A DNA stretch of 64,000 bases from Palsa-461 sp963768185 (GTDB taxonomy: Bacteria > Actinomycetota > Acidimicrobiia > Acidimicrobiales > RAAP-2). The notes beneath the pieces are model-generated. The model made no database searches, was not told the DNA's origin, and saw only the letters and a program-made list of their open reading frames with translations. Both the position numbers and the translations under genes were made by a program. This document shows positions 8,151 to 16,406 of this stretch, in pieces; within the stretch, counting starts at the first letter, position 1, and each line of letters opens with the position of its first letter. The stretch covers positions 1,302,001 to 1,366,000 of the forward strand of contig CAVYGS010000004.1 in assembly GCA_963768185.1 (NCBI GenBank), in the 5' to 3' direction.

Positions 8151-9998
8151 ATGAGAAGGTTTGGCGCGCTGCGGCGTATCGCCGCATTTGCGTCTGCCAC
8201 CGCCGTGATGGCGGCGGTGTTGATCACGGCTACCTCGGTCCCGAGCAGCGGTGCGATCCGCGTGAAAGGCGGGACCGTCACCTTCGCGGAACCCCCAGGT
8301 GCGGCTCCCAACTACATCTTCCCATTCGATCCGACGACGAACTCATCGATCGACAACGCGAGCCAGTTCCAATACCTGATGTGGCGTCCACTCAACTGGT
8401 TTGGCACCGACGAGACGGCGATGCAGCTCGACAAGAGCCTCACGCTGTACAGCTCGGTCACATACTCGAATGACGCGAAGACGGTTACAGTCGTCCTCAA
8501 GCCCTACAAGTGGTCCGACGGCGATCCGGTGACGAGTCGCGACATCGAGTTCGCGATGGACCTCTACAAGTGCAACAAGGCGCAGTGGAGCCAATACTCT
8601 CCGGGCGAGATCCCGGACAACGTGGTATCGATGTCGCTGCCCAACGCGCAGACGATCGTTTTCACTTTGACCCATTCGGTGAACGAGACCTGGTTCACCG
8701 ACAACGAGCTGGGGGTGATCACCCCGATGCCGCAGCACGCCTGGGACAAGACCTCGGCCATCGGCCCCATCGGCAACTACGACCTCACCCAGGCCGGTGC
8801 GGTCGCCGTGTTCAACTTCCTGAACGCACAGGCCGAGGACCTCAGCACCTACGCCACAAATCCGCTGTGGCGGGTCGTCGACGGTCCATGGAAGCTCTCG
8901 GCCTTCACCAGCCAGGGTGAGGCGACCTTCGTGCCGAACCCGAACTACTCGGGGCCCGTGAAACCGTCAATCTCCAAGTTCATCGAGCTTCCCTTTACCA
9001 CCAACGAGTCCGAGGTGAACGTGCTGCGCTCGGGCCACTCGATCGACATTGGGTACCTCCCAACCTCGGACCTCGGACAGAGGTCGGCCCTCGCCGGTGA
9101 GGGCTACCAGCTGGTGCCCTGGGAGAACCTGGGCGTCGACTTCGCCATCTACAACCTCACCAACCCCACGGTCGGCAAGATCCTGAGCCGGCTGTACGTC
9201 CGTCAGGCGATCCAGCACACGGAGAACCAGCCGGAGATCGTGAACGACATCTATCACGGCTACGCGTTCCCGACCTATGGCCCCATCCCGCTCGAGCCAA
9301 CGAACAACCTTGTATCTGCCCAGGAGCGGGCGAACCCGTACCCATTCAGCATCTCAGCAGCCACCTCGCTGCTCTCGAGCCACGGGTGGAAGATCCACGC
9401 CGGCCGCGTTGACGTGTGCGAGAAGCCGGGCGCGGGGGCCGGGCACTGTGGTGCCGGCATCGCCAAGGGCGCCCAGCTGAGCTTCCAGCTGCTCTACCCG
9501 AACGGCAACGAGGACCTCACTCGTGAGGTGGAGACGATCCAGTCGTCCGCCAGCCAGGCGGGAATCAAGCTCACGCTCAAGCAACAGCCGTTCAACGACG
9601 TCGTCTCGACCGTTGAGCCGTGCCCGACCAGCTGCAACTGGCAGATCGAGCTCGACGGCGGGATCAGTTACAGCACGCTGCCCACGGGCGAGGGTCTGTT
9701 CCTTCCGGGCGCTGCCCTCAACGCGGGCAGCTACTCGGATTCGATCAACACGGCCAACATAGAGGCGACGCTGACCTCGAACAGCTCCGACGCGTTCTTC
9801 AAGTATGAGAACTACTTGGCGAAGGAGCTCCCTTGGCTCTGGATGCCGACTCCCGTCTACCAGCTGACGATGATCAAGTCGACCCTGAAGGGCGTCGCGC
9901 CGCAGAACGGATACCTCGTCCTGACCCCGGAGAACTACTACTACACGAAGTCGTCTCGACCGGACGCCGTCCGCACTCGACGCGGGTCAGATCGATAG
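8151..9998 (+). CDS. ABC transporter substrate-binding protein, family 5 (oligopeptide/nickel type)
   Basis: A 615-residue extracytoplasmic solute-binding protein of the SBP_bac_5 family. Residues 1-35 form a signal peptide (basic start, hydrophobic FASATAVMAAVLITA, small-residue exit); no lipobox cysteine is seen. The mature part has the family's early WSDGDPVTSRDIEFAMD and later VRQAIQHTENQPEIVNDIYHG blocks. Its ligand is probably a peptide or similar compound. No permease or ATPase genes are adjacent, so it is an orphan receptor. GAGGA at 8136-8140 serves the ATG at 8151. The TnpB element sits about 95 bases upstream and may have displaced its promoter. Confidence 0.88.
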   Translation: MRRFGALRRIAAFASATAVMAAVLITATSVPSSGAIRVKGGTVTFAEPPGAAPNYIFPFDPTTNSSIDNASQFQYLMWRPLNWFGTDETAMQLDKSLTLYSSVTYSNDAKTVTVVLKPYKWSDGDPVTSRDIEFAMDLYKCNKAQWSQYSPGEIPDNVVSMSLPNAQTIVFTLTHSVNETWFTDNELGVITPMPQHAWDKTSAIGPIGNYDLTQAGAVAVFNFLNAQAEDLSTYATNPLWRVVDGPWKLSAFTSQGEATFVPNPNYSGPVKPSISKFIELPFTTNESEVNVLRSGHSIDIGYLPTSDLGQRSALAGEGYQLVPWENLGVDFAIYNLTNPTVGKILSRLYVRQAIQHTENQPEIVNDIYHGYAFPTYGPIPLEPTNNLVSAQERANPYPFSISAATSLLSSHGWKIHAGRVDVCEKPGAGAGHCGAGIAKGAQLSFQLLYPNGNEDLTREVETIQSSASQAGIKLTLKQQPFNDVVSTVEPCPTSCNWQIELDGGISYSTLPTGEGLFLPGAALNAGSYSDSINTANIEATLTSNSSDAFFKYENYLAKELPWLWMPTPVYQLTMIKSTLKGVAPQNGYLVLTPENYYYTKSSRPDAVRTRRGSDR

Positions 9999-10050
9999 AG
10001 AAGCCACGCAGACCGACCCCGTCCCCGTCGCCGAGCCCCTCTTCGAGCGG

Positions 10051-10791
10051 ATGCTCGAGGCCGTGGGCCGCGCCATCCGTTCCCTCGCCGACGAGGTCCG
10101 GCCGACGGCGCACGGCTGGGTCGCGCGGACGCCGTCGCTCCCCCAAGTGTGGTCCCTGAACGAGGTGCGGATCGTCGAGCCCGTGTCGTTCTCCGAGGCG
10201 GTCGCGATCACCGACGAGGAGCAAGGCGGCCTCTCGTTCCGTCACCTCGTCATCGAGGACGACGCCACTGGGCGAGAGCTTGAGGATGCGTTCGCCTCGG
10301 CCGGCTGGGCCGTCGACCGGGAGGTCTACATGGTCCTCGGCGATGCACCGCTCGCTCGCGTCGACGCTCGCAAGATCGTGCCCTTGACCGAGGACCAGGC
10401 GCTGTCGCTGATCCGTGCCTGGGGAGCCGAGCGCCATCCCAGTGCCTCGGTCGACAGCCTCGACCAGCTGGGCGAGTACTCACGACGCGAGGGAAGGTTC
10501 TGGGCCGAGCGCAGCTACGGCGTTGTCGACGAGCGCGGCTCGCCGCTCGCCATGACGAAGCTCCGGCTCGACGACGGCTTCTCGTGGGTCGAGGACGTCT
10601 TCACGATGCCGGCGGCCCGCCGCCGCGGACTCGCTCGGACACTCGTCACCCACGTGACTCGGCTGGCTCAGGAGGCCAACAGGCCCTTCACGTTCATCGC
10701 GGCCGACGACAACGACTGGCCCAAACATCTGTACGCGAGCGTCGGCTTCCGTCCGGTCGCGTGCACGTGGACCTTCCACCGCAGCCTCTGA
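10051..10791 (+). CDS. GNAT-family N-acetyltransferase
   Basis: A 246-residue protein whose C-terminal half is a GNAT acetyltransferase: WVEDVFTMPAARRRGLART gives the strand 4 and acetyl-CoA pyrophosphate-binding loop (RRRGLA), followed by FIAADDNDWPKHLYASVGF, the usual helix and final strand. The N-terminal half resembles the non-catalytic repeat found in tandem-GNAT proteins. The acceptor is unknown. ATG at 10051 used, 52 bases after the substrate-binding protein; the same frame stays open upstream, so a slightly earlier start is possible. Confidence 0.8.
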   Translation: MLEAVGRAIRSLADEVRPTAHGWVARTPSLPQVWSLNEVRIVEPVSFSEAVAITDEEQGGLSFRHLVIEDDATGRELEDAFASAGWAVDREVYMVLGDAPLARVDARKIVPLTEDQALSLIRAWGAERHPSASVDSLDQLGEYSRREGRFWAERSYGVVDERGSPLAMTKLRLDDGFSWVEDVFTMPAARRRGLARTLVTHVTRLAQEANRPFTFIAADDNDWPKHLYASVGFRPVACTWTFHRSL

Positions 10792-10967
10792 CCCTCCGCT
10801 GGCGAGGCCGCGGCGGCTCTTGGGAGAACGCGAAATGCGGACCTCAGGCCGACCCCAATTTGGCGGCGTCGACCGGTACCTTTGCGGCCGGGTCGTCACG
10901 CTCCCGCAATGAGTGACACGGTCCCACAGCGTGTTGTGGGCCTGCGCCCACGACGGAGGGATGCCAG

Positions 10968-12671
10968 TTGATCGAGCTCATTGGGATCGGGATCGTTGCC
11001 GGGATGGTGGCGGGGATCTCGCCCTGCATCGTCCCGGTCCTTCCGGTCATCCTGGCGACAGGCGTCACCACCGAGGTCGACGGCAGCACCGGGTGGTGGA
11101 GGGCGCGGGCACGGCCAATCGCCGTGGTGGCCGGACTCGTGCTCAGCTTCAGCTTGCTGATCCTTGTCGGCTCCGAGATCATCTCGCTCTTCCATCTCCC
11201 TCCGAACTTCCTGCGCGACGCGGGGATCGTCCTGTTGGTGGTGGTGGGACTCAGCTACCTGGTGCCACCCCTGGCCACCCTGCTCGAGCGGCCGTTCATG
11301 CGGATCCGCTCCCGCCAGCCGAGCGCCCGGGCAGGTGGTTTCGTGATCGGCCTCGGCCTGGGGCTCGTGTTCGTGCCCTGCGCCGGCCCCATCCTGGCCG
11401 CCATCACCGTGGTCGGTGCGACCCACCGAGTCGGCGTCACCGCGGTGTTCGTCACGATCGCTTTTGGGATCGGAGCGGCCGTGCCGCTGCTCGTGATCGG
11501 GTTGGCGGGAACCGAGCTCACCAAGCGCGTGAAGACGCTCCGCGTGCGAGGCCCACGGCTCCGGCAGGTGAGCGGCGTGATCCTCGTCGGGATGGCGCTC
11601 GCGATCGGATTCAACGCGTTCGCAGCGCTCCAGCGGGACCTGCCGGGCTACACCGACGCGCTCCAGAACCGCTTCGAAGGGTCGGGCACCGTCCGCCAGG
11701 AGCTCGGCACGTTGACCGGCAACGGCCACTCATCGCTTGCCAGCTGTCCCTCGGACACTTCGGGGCTGGTCAACTGCGGTGCCGCGCCCCAGTTCAAGGG
11801 GATCGTCAGCTGGTTCAACACGCCCGGAGACCGGCCCGTCACGCTGAGCTCGTTGCGCGGCAAGGTCGTGCTGGTCGATTTCTGGACGTATTCGTGCATC
11901 AACTGCCAGCGTTCCTTGCCCCACGTGGAGGCTTGGTACAAGGACTACGCGAAAGATGGGTTCGTCGTCGTCGGGGTGCACACCCCAGAGTTCGCGTTCG
12001 AGCACGTGATCTCGAACGTGAAGGCTGAGGCGGCACAGCTCGGGGTCCGCTATCCCGTTGCGATCGACAACAACTACGGCACGTGGGACGCCTACGACAA
12101 CGAGGATTGGCCGGCTGAATACCTCATCGACGCGAAGGGTGATGTGCGCCACATCGCCCTCGGCGAAGGCGACTACGGGGGGGACGAACAGCTGATCCGC
12201 AAGCTGATCACCGACGCGCACCCCGACATCAAGCTGCCTCGCCCGACGGACGTGCCGAACCGGACGCCCACGACGCCGATCAACCAAGAGACCTACGTCG
12301 GCTACGACCGACTTGAGTTCTTGGTGCCCGACAACAACGTCGCCCAGAACACACCGGCCACCTACGAGTTCCCGAGCTCGCTGCCGCTCGGGGGCCTCGG
12401 CCTTTCGGGGATCTGGACCGACCACGCCCAGGAGGCCACGGCCGGGGCGAACGCCGAGATGGAGCTCGGCTTCCAGGCGAACGACATCTATCTCGTGCTG
12501 GGCGGGAGCGGGACCCTGGACGTGTCCATCAACGGCGTGCAGACGAAGACGATCAGCGTCTCGGGCATCCCTCGGCTCTACACCCTGTTCCAGTCCGGGC
12601 CGAGCCAGACCGGTGTGCTCCTGCTGAAGGCGTCCCCTGGGATCCAGGCCTACGACTTCACCTTCGGATAG
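10968..12671 (+). CDS. dipZ: DipZ-type CcdA / thioredoxin-like fusion protein
   Basis: A 567-residue membrane protein that would pass reducing power from the cytoplasm to extracytoplasmic thiols. Residues 1-235 are a CcdA-like six-helix module with the paired cysteine motifs SPCIVPVLP (about 18-26) and VPCAGPILA. A redoxin domain outside the membrane follows, with the active-site motif WTYSCINCQRS (Cys at about 310 and 313). Residues 430-567 match the extra C-terminal beta-sandwich domain of mycobacterial DipZ. The start is a TTG at 10968 with GGAGGG at 10954-10959; the ATG at 10961 is in another frame. It stands alone, with no cytochrome c maturation genes nearby. Confidence 0.9.
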   Translation: MIELIGIGIVAGMVAGISPCIVPVLPVILATGVTTEVDGSTGWWRARARPIAVVAGLVLSFSLLILVGSEIISLFHLPPNFLRDAGIVLLVVVGLSYLVPPLATLLERPFMRIRSRQPSARAGGFVIGLGLGLVFVPCAGPILAAITVVGATHRVGVTAVFVTIAFGIGAAVPLLVIGLAGTELTKRVKTLRVRGPRLRQVSGVILVGMALAIGFNAFAALQRDLPGYTDALQNRFEGSGTVRQELGTLTGNGHSSLASCPSDTSGLVNCGAAPQFKGIVSWFNTPGDRPVTLSSLRGKVVLVDFWTYSCINCQRSLPHVEAWYKDYAKDGFVVVGVHTPEFAFEHVISNVKAEAAQLGVRYPVAIDNNYGTWDAYDNEDWPAEYLIDAKGDVRHIALGEGDYGGDEQLIRKLITDAHPDIKLPRPTDVPNRTPTTPINQETYVGYDRLEFLVPDNNVAQNTPATYEFPSSLPLGGLGLSGIWTDHAQEATAGANAEMELGFQANDIYLVLGGSGTLDVSINGVQTKTISVSGIPRLYTLFQSGPSQTGVLLLKASPGIQAYDFTFG

Positions 12672-12759
12672 GCCGGTCGACCGGAGCCTCGACGCGACCC
12701 AATCCACGGCTCTCGGAGGGAACGTCGCGGGTTCCTCTGAGGTTCCGATCTCGGAACGC

Positions 12760-13143
12760 TCAGGTCAGGTAGGGGGCACGGAGCGTCGAGAACATTGGGA
12801 AGTGACCAATGTTGGTAGTGAGAAGCTCGGCGTCCAGGACCGAAGCAGTGGCAGCCAGCAGGTAGTCGACGGCATCGATCCCGCTGTGCGATCTGCGATA
12901 CTTGGCGGCGAGTCGGCCGGCGACATGGGCAATGTTTTCGTCGACCGGCACCCACGAGAGCACCAAAAAGAACGCCTCGGTCGCCTCGGCTTCCTCTGGA
13001 CGCGTCCCGGCCAAGAGTTCGAAGCGCGTCATTTCGCTTGCGAGGAGGATCTCATCGTGCTCGAGGATGTCCTCGAGCACCTGGGTGGCGGGGGAGTGAC
13101 CTCGGAGATGGTCGACGGCGACAGTGGTGTCGACGAGCTTCAC
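12760..13143 (-). CDS. vapC: VapC-type PIN-domain toxin
   Basis: A 127-residue PIN-domain ribonuclease. Acidic residues at the expected sites are Asp5 (KLVDTT), Glu42 (RFELLAG) and the GIDAVDYLLAA pair; the fourth position reads TTNIGHF, with Asn where many PIN domains have Asp. VapC toxins cleave tRNA or rRNA when freed from their antitoxin. Its ATG overlaps the stop of the upstream antitoxin gene in an ATGA, the classic antitoxin-first arrangement. Confidence 0.9.
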   Translation of the reverse strand: MKLVDTTVAVDHLRGHSPATQVLEDILEHDEILLASEMTRFELLAGTRPEEAEATEAFFLVLSWVPVDENIAHVAGRLAAKYRRSHSGIDAVDYLLAATASVLDAELLTTNIGHFPMFSTLRAPYLT

Positions 13144-13424
13144 GAGTCACGGAGCCGGGCAAGGCGTTCGTTGACGTCGCCTCGAATCGCGTCGACGTAT
13201 TGCGTCCCCGTGTCGCGATGACCACGCCACCCACCGGCGGAAGACCGCAGTGCCAACGTCCGCGCGTCGCGGGTCGTCTGCCCATACTGGGCTCGAATCG
13301 CGCGGCGGATGAGCTCCGAACGGCTTGCGCCCGTCCTCGTGGCTGCGGCGTCCAACGCTTCCACTTCGGCATCGTCCAGGTAGATTTGGGTCCGGAATAT
13401 GACATCATATACATCACTATACAT
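13140..13424 (-). CDS. vapB: Ribbon-helix-helix antitoxin (VapB type)
   Basis: A 94-residue antitoxin. The ribbon-helix-helix segment is visible as TQIYLDDAEVEALDAAATRT then SRSELIRRAIRAQYG (about residues 12-48), and the C-terminal part would wrap the toxin. The ATG at 13422-13424 is used; a GTG directly before it is possible. The start region carries a tandem 10-bp repeat (13409-13428), plausible as the site where the VapBC complex represses its own operon. Confidence 0.85.
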   Translation of the reverse strand: MYSDVYDVIFRTQIYLDDAEVEALDAAATRTGASRSELIRRAIRAQYGQTTRDARTLALRSSAGGWRGHRDTGTQYVDAIRGDVNERLARLRDS

Positions 13425-13428
13425 CACT
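13409..13428. repeat. Tandem 10-bp repeat at vapB start
   Basis: ATACATCACT occurs twice head to tail, spanning the vapB start codon in locally AT-rich DNA. The position suits an autoregulatory operator for the ribbon-helix-helix antitoxin. Confidence 0.5.
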
Positions 13429-13510
13429 AGACTCCTCGGCGTATCTGGACCCGGTCGCCGTGGTTTAGGACGCTCTCAGGGAGCGTTTACAGGGCTCGGA
13501 CATCCGGTAT

Positions 13511-13534
13511 CCTTACTCAGGACAAGAAGTAAGG
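13511..13534. promoter_or_regulatory. Inverted repeat upstream of AbrB antitoxin gene
   Basis: CCTTACT-N10-AGTAAGG is a perfect 7-bp inverted repeat whose right arm runs into the AAGGAGG ribosome-binding site (13531-13537). A TATCCT hexamer at 13508-13513 could be the -10 box. Binding here by the encoded AbrB-type antitoxin would block both transcription and ribosome access. Confidence 0.5.
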
Positions 13535-13543
13535 AGGACTGTC

Positions 13544-13792
13544 GTGGATGTTGCGGCGAAGGTGACATCAAAAGGACAGGTGACGGTTCCAAAAGTCGTC
13601 CGTGACGCGCTTGGCATCAGGGACGGGGATGAAGTGATTTTCCGTGTCGAGGGCAATCGAGCCGTTCTGGCCCGAACGCCCAACTTTTTGGACCTCGCCA
13701 ACACGGTGAGTGTGCCGGCCGCCAAGCGCAACGTGGCGTGGGACGAGGTGATTCGCAGAACCAGGTCGGCACGAGCCGCAGCCCGTAGGTGA
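13544..13792 (+). CDS. AbrB/MazE-type antitoxin
   Basis: An 82-residue SpoVT-AbrB swapped-hairpin DNA-binding protein: AKVTSKGQVTVPKVVRDALG followed by DGDEVIFRVEGNRAVL (about residues 5-45). The remaining tail likely neutralises the PIN toxin encoded next. It begins with GTG after a strong AAGGAGG and ends in a GTGA overlap with the toxin gene. Divergent from the VapBC operon on the other strand, giving two toxin-antitoxin modules back to back. Confidence 0.88.
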   Translation: MDVAAKVTSKGQVTVPKVVRDALGIRDGDEVIFRVEGNRAVLARTPNFLDLANTVSVPAAKRNVAWDEVIRRTRSARAAARR

Positions 13793-14190
13793 CCGCTTTC
13801 CTCGACACGAACGTCATTGTTCGGCACCTGACGGGCGACCCACCAGAAGCGGCTGCTCGCGCAACGGCTTATCTGCAGTCCGAGAGCGACCTGCTTCTCA
13901 CTGATCTGGTGGCAGCAGAGACGGTGTATGTGCTCGAGTCCTACTACGACGCGCCTCGAGACCAGGTTGCCCAGGCAGTCAGATCACTGGTGGCGTTCGA
14001 CTCAGTCGTCTCTGTCGATCCAGCACTCTTGTTGCGAGCCATCGAGGTCTACCAAATGGACATAGTCGACTTCGCCGAGGCCTATCTCGTCGCCTGCGCC
14101 GAGAGCACCGGCGTTGAGCGAATCGCTTCGTTCGACGGCTCGCTCGATCGAGTTCACAGCATCGAGCGGATCGAACCACCGACCCTCTGA
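13789..14190 (+). CDS. PIN-domain toxin (VapC-like) partnered with AbrB antitoxin
   Basis: A 133-residue PIN-domain protein with the acidic set Asp6 (AFLDTNVIV), Glu43 (AAETVYVLE), the DIVDFAEAYLVACA stretch and SFDGSLDR near residue 116. It belongs to the PIN group usually paired with AbrB-type antitoxins and is expected to be a ribonuclease. GTG start overlaps the antitoxin stop (GTGA at 13789-13792), so translation is probably coupled. Confidence 0.88.
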   Translation: MTAFLDTNVIVRHLTGDPPEAAARATAYLQSESDLLLTDLVAAETVYVLESYYDAPRDQVAQAVRSLVAFDSVVSVDPALLLRAIEVYQMDIVDFAEAYLVACAESTGVERIASFDGSLDRVHSIERIEPPTL

Positions 14191-14362
14191 CGAACTCGGG
14201 TCACCGCCTCACGGCCGGCGATCTGTGGCAGATGCCGGGTGCTTCGAGGGCACGATCTTGCGCGCGTTTGCGGAAGGCCGAAGCTGTCCAGCCGTAGGAT
14301 TTGGGGGTGCGAAGATCCCAATCGCTTTTGCCTGTCGGCTGACTCCCCCAGAGCTCACAACG

Positions 14363-14433
14363 AGCGGGTGACGGGAATCGAACCCGCATGACCAGCTTGG
14401 AAGGCTGGGACTCTGCCATTGAGCTACACCCGC
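14363..14433 (-). tRNA. tRNA-Gly (anticodon TCC)
   Basis: Read on the minus strand, GCGGGTG pairs with CACCCGC as the acceptor stem, AGCTC...GAG forms the D arm, CCAGC/GCTGG closes the anticodon loop CTTCCAA with anticodon TCC, and GCGGGTTCGATTCCCGT forms the T arm. CCA is not encoded. No integrase or repeat marks it as an attachment site. Confidence 0.95.
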
Positions 14434-14517
14434 GCGGTCCCCGCAGGGACCGTCTGCAGTGTATGAGGCGGCCAGAGGGCGACCGGTGACGCCTCGAGGG
14501 CGTCTACGGTCGTCGCG

Positions 14518-14886
14518 ATGGGCACCCTGTATGAAAGGGTCGGCGGTCAGGGGTTCTTCGACGCGCTCGTCACACGATTTTATGCCGGGGTCGAGAACGA
14601 CGACGTCCTGCGCCCGCTGTACCCCGACGACCTGCGCGACCCGATCGAGCATCTCGCGTTGTTCCTCGGCCAGTACTGGGGCGGCCCGCCCACTTACAGC
14701 GATGAGCGGGGCCATCCGCGGTTGCGGATGCGCCATGCCCCTTTCGTCATCGGCCTGACCGAGCGCGACGCGTGGTTGCGCCACATGGTGGAAGCGGTGA
14801 GGGGGTCGGGTGTCGACGAGGGGACCGAGGCCGAGCTCATCGCCTATTTCGAGATGGCCTCGCGCACCCTCATCAACTCGATCTGA
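14518..14886 (+). CDS. glbO: Group II truncated haemoglobin (trHbO)
   Basis: A 122-residue 2-on-2 globin of the trHbO group. Proximal His73 is in RMRHAPF, Trp86 (position G8, hallmark of group II) in ERDAWLRH and the B10 Tyr22 in TRFYAGV; the QYWGGPPTYS and RGHPRLRMRHAPF blocks closely resemble what I recall of mycobacterial GlbO. Such globins bind O2 and may act in peroxide or nitric oxide handling and respiration. It is a short standalone gene between the tRNA and a convergent secreted protein. Confidence 0.93.
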   Translation: MGTLYERVGGQGFFDALVTRFYAGVENDDVLRPLYPDDLRDPIEHLALFLGQYWGGPPTYSDERGHPRLRMRHAPFVIGLTERDAWLRHMVEAVRGSGVDEGTEAELIAYFEMASRTLINSI

Positions 14887-14899
14887 TCCGTCGAGGGCA

Positions 14900-16291
14900 T
14901 CAGCCTCCCCTGAACGCGAACACCTGGTCCAGGGCCGGCGCGAACAGCCGACCGTCGCCGACCGACGGTGTGGGGAAGTGGTTCGCGACCGGGCCGATCG
15001 GGAACTGCTGGACGATGGCGCCCGTCGCCTCGCTCAGGGCTTCGAGGGTTCCGCTCTGGCTGATTGCCCACACCTCGTTGCCAGCGACGATCGGCGGCCC
15101 TCCCACCCCCGAGGCCTGCCAGAGGACCCGGAGCGCCGGGGGACTGGCGGTCGCTCGAACGGCCTCGACACCGCTCTGGCAAGGCATGTAGACGACGTTA
15201 CCCACGACCGCGTTGCCGCCGTCAACGTTTCCTCCACAGAACGAGGTGAGGGTGGTGAGCTGCCCGCCGATCCCTCCGAGCCGCGTGATGGAGAGGAGAT
15301 AGGCCTGCTGGGACTTCCCGGCCTGCACGACGAGGCCGTTGGCCAGCAGGGCCGGCGCGCCCGAGCCGAGGTCGCGGTCGTGCGCGTTGTCCGCAGCCCA
15401 GTCGAGAGGGGCGAAGAACTGGAGAAGCTTGAGCGAGGGTGAGAGCTCGACGACCGAGTCGCTCCCGTCGTAGGCGGCACCGGTCGAGTCGACGGAGCCG
15501 TTGCCCGCCGCGAACCACACATTGCCCTGCGCGTCGATTTCCGGCGCGGCACCACCGAGCCAGACGGCACCCTGGTCGTCGCCGGGCGCCGAGTCGACCT
15601 CGTAGGTCTGCATGGGCCCGCCCCGCTCGGGGACCGACACGATCCACCCGTGGTATCTCGAGCAGTCGCCGTCGTTCCCCCCGTACCCGAACAGGACGCG
15701 GCCCGCATCGAGCGTCAGCGCGACCCGCTGCAGCGCCGCCGCGGTGTTGATCCCCGGCGGGTCGACGTCCTGGCGCAGCACGACCTTCCCCGACGACAGC
15801 CGTAGGCCGAAGAGGATGTGCTCGGGTGCGTTTGGGCCTGCGACGTCGCCGACCACGAACACCTCGCCGCGGATTGGGTCGATCACCGGCGTCGACGTGA
15901 TTCCGAGGGTGGGCGTGATGTCCCCGCAGGGGAGAGTCGACGAAGCCACCGGTGTTCCCACATGGGTCGACCATCGGACTTTTCCGGTGGCCGCGTTGAG
16001 TGCGTAGACGGTGTCATTCTCGGTGGCGACGACGACGGTCGCGCCGTCGATCAGCGGCTCGCCGTAGAGCTCCCCGTCGAGCTGGGGCGAAACCCACACC
16101 TGGTGGGCCGAGGACAGGTCGATCGCCGGTGCGACCCCGTGGCCCTCGGGGTCGTGGTGGTACACGGTCCAGTTCGTCGGTCGGATCGTTCGGGTGGCCG
16201 CGGGGGCCGGCGTCGATCCAGTGGCGAGGGCCAAGACCGCCGCACCGGCCATCGCCCATCGGAGCCGGCGCGGCCTGCCCAGACTGGCCAT
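14900..16291 (-). CDS. Secreted PQQ-like beta-propeller repeat protein
   Basis: A 463-residue protein with a signal peptide (basic LGRPRRLRW then hydrophobic AMAGAAVLALATG, about residues 3-30) and a mature part made of PQQ-like propeller blades such as VVVATENDTVYALNAATGKV, EVFVVGDVAG, GNVWFAAGNGS and VWAISQSGTLEALSEATGA. It lacks obvious haem or quinoprotein catalytic motifs, so it may be a binding or scaffolding protein at the cell surface. Paired Cys residues (PCGD, GDCSRY, SFCGG, MPCQS) suggest disulphides. The ATG at 16289-16291 is chosen because it directly precedes the signal peptide; the frame is open further upstream. Confidence 0.8.
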   Translation of the reverse strand: MASLGRPRRLRWAMAGAAVLALATGSTPAPAATRTIRPTNWTVYHHDPEGHGVAPAIDLSSAHQVWVSPQLDGELYGEPLIDGATVVVATENDTVYALNAATGKVRWSTHVGTPVASSTLPCGDITPTLGITSTPVIDPIRGEVFVVGDVAGPNAPEHILFGLRLSSGKVVLRQDVDPPGINTAAALQRVALTLDAGRVLFGYGGNDGDCSRYHGWIVSVPERGGPMQTYEVDSAPGDDQGAVWLGGAAPEIDAQGNVWFAAGNGSVDSTGAAYDGSDSVVELSPSLKLLQFFAPLDWAADNAHDRDLGSGAPALLANGLVVQAGKSQQAYLLSITRLGGIGGQLTTLTSFCGGNVDGGNAVVGNVVYMPCQSGVEAVRATASPPALRVLWQASGVGGPPIVAGNEVWAISQSGTLEALSEATGAIVQQFPIGPVANHFPTPSVGDGRLFAPALDQVFAFRGG

Positions 16292-16406
16292 CACGCCATC
16301 TTTACCCGGATCAGCCAACCGGAATCTTGCGGTCGAGGGTCGATTCCCATTACCGTTGACGTGAACGGAAAACCCACGGGGTGGTGCATCAGCGCGTGAC
16401 GAACGG

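Noticed and set aside
14363..14433. tRNA-Gly as an integration site for a genomic island
   Set aside because: No integrase, no duplicated tRNA 3' end and no phage or plasmid genes were found nearby.
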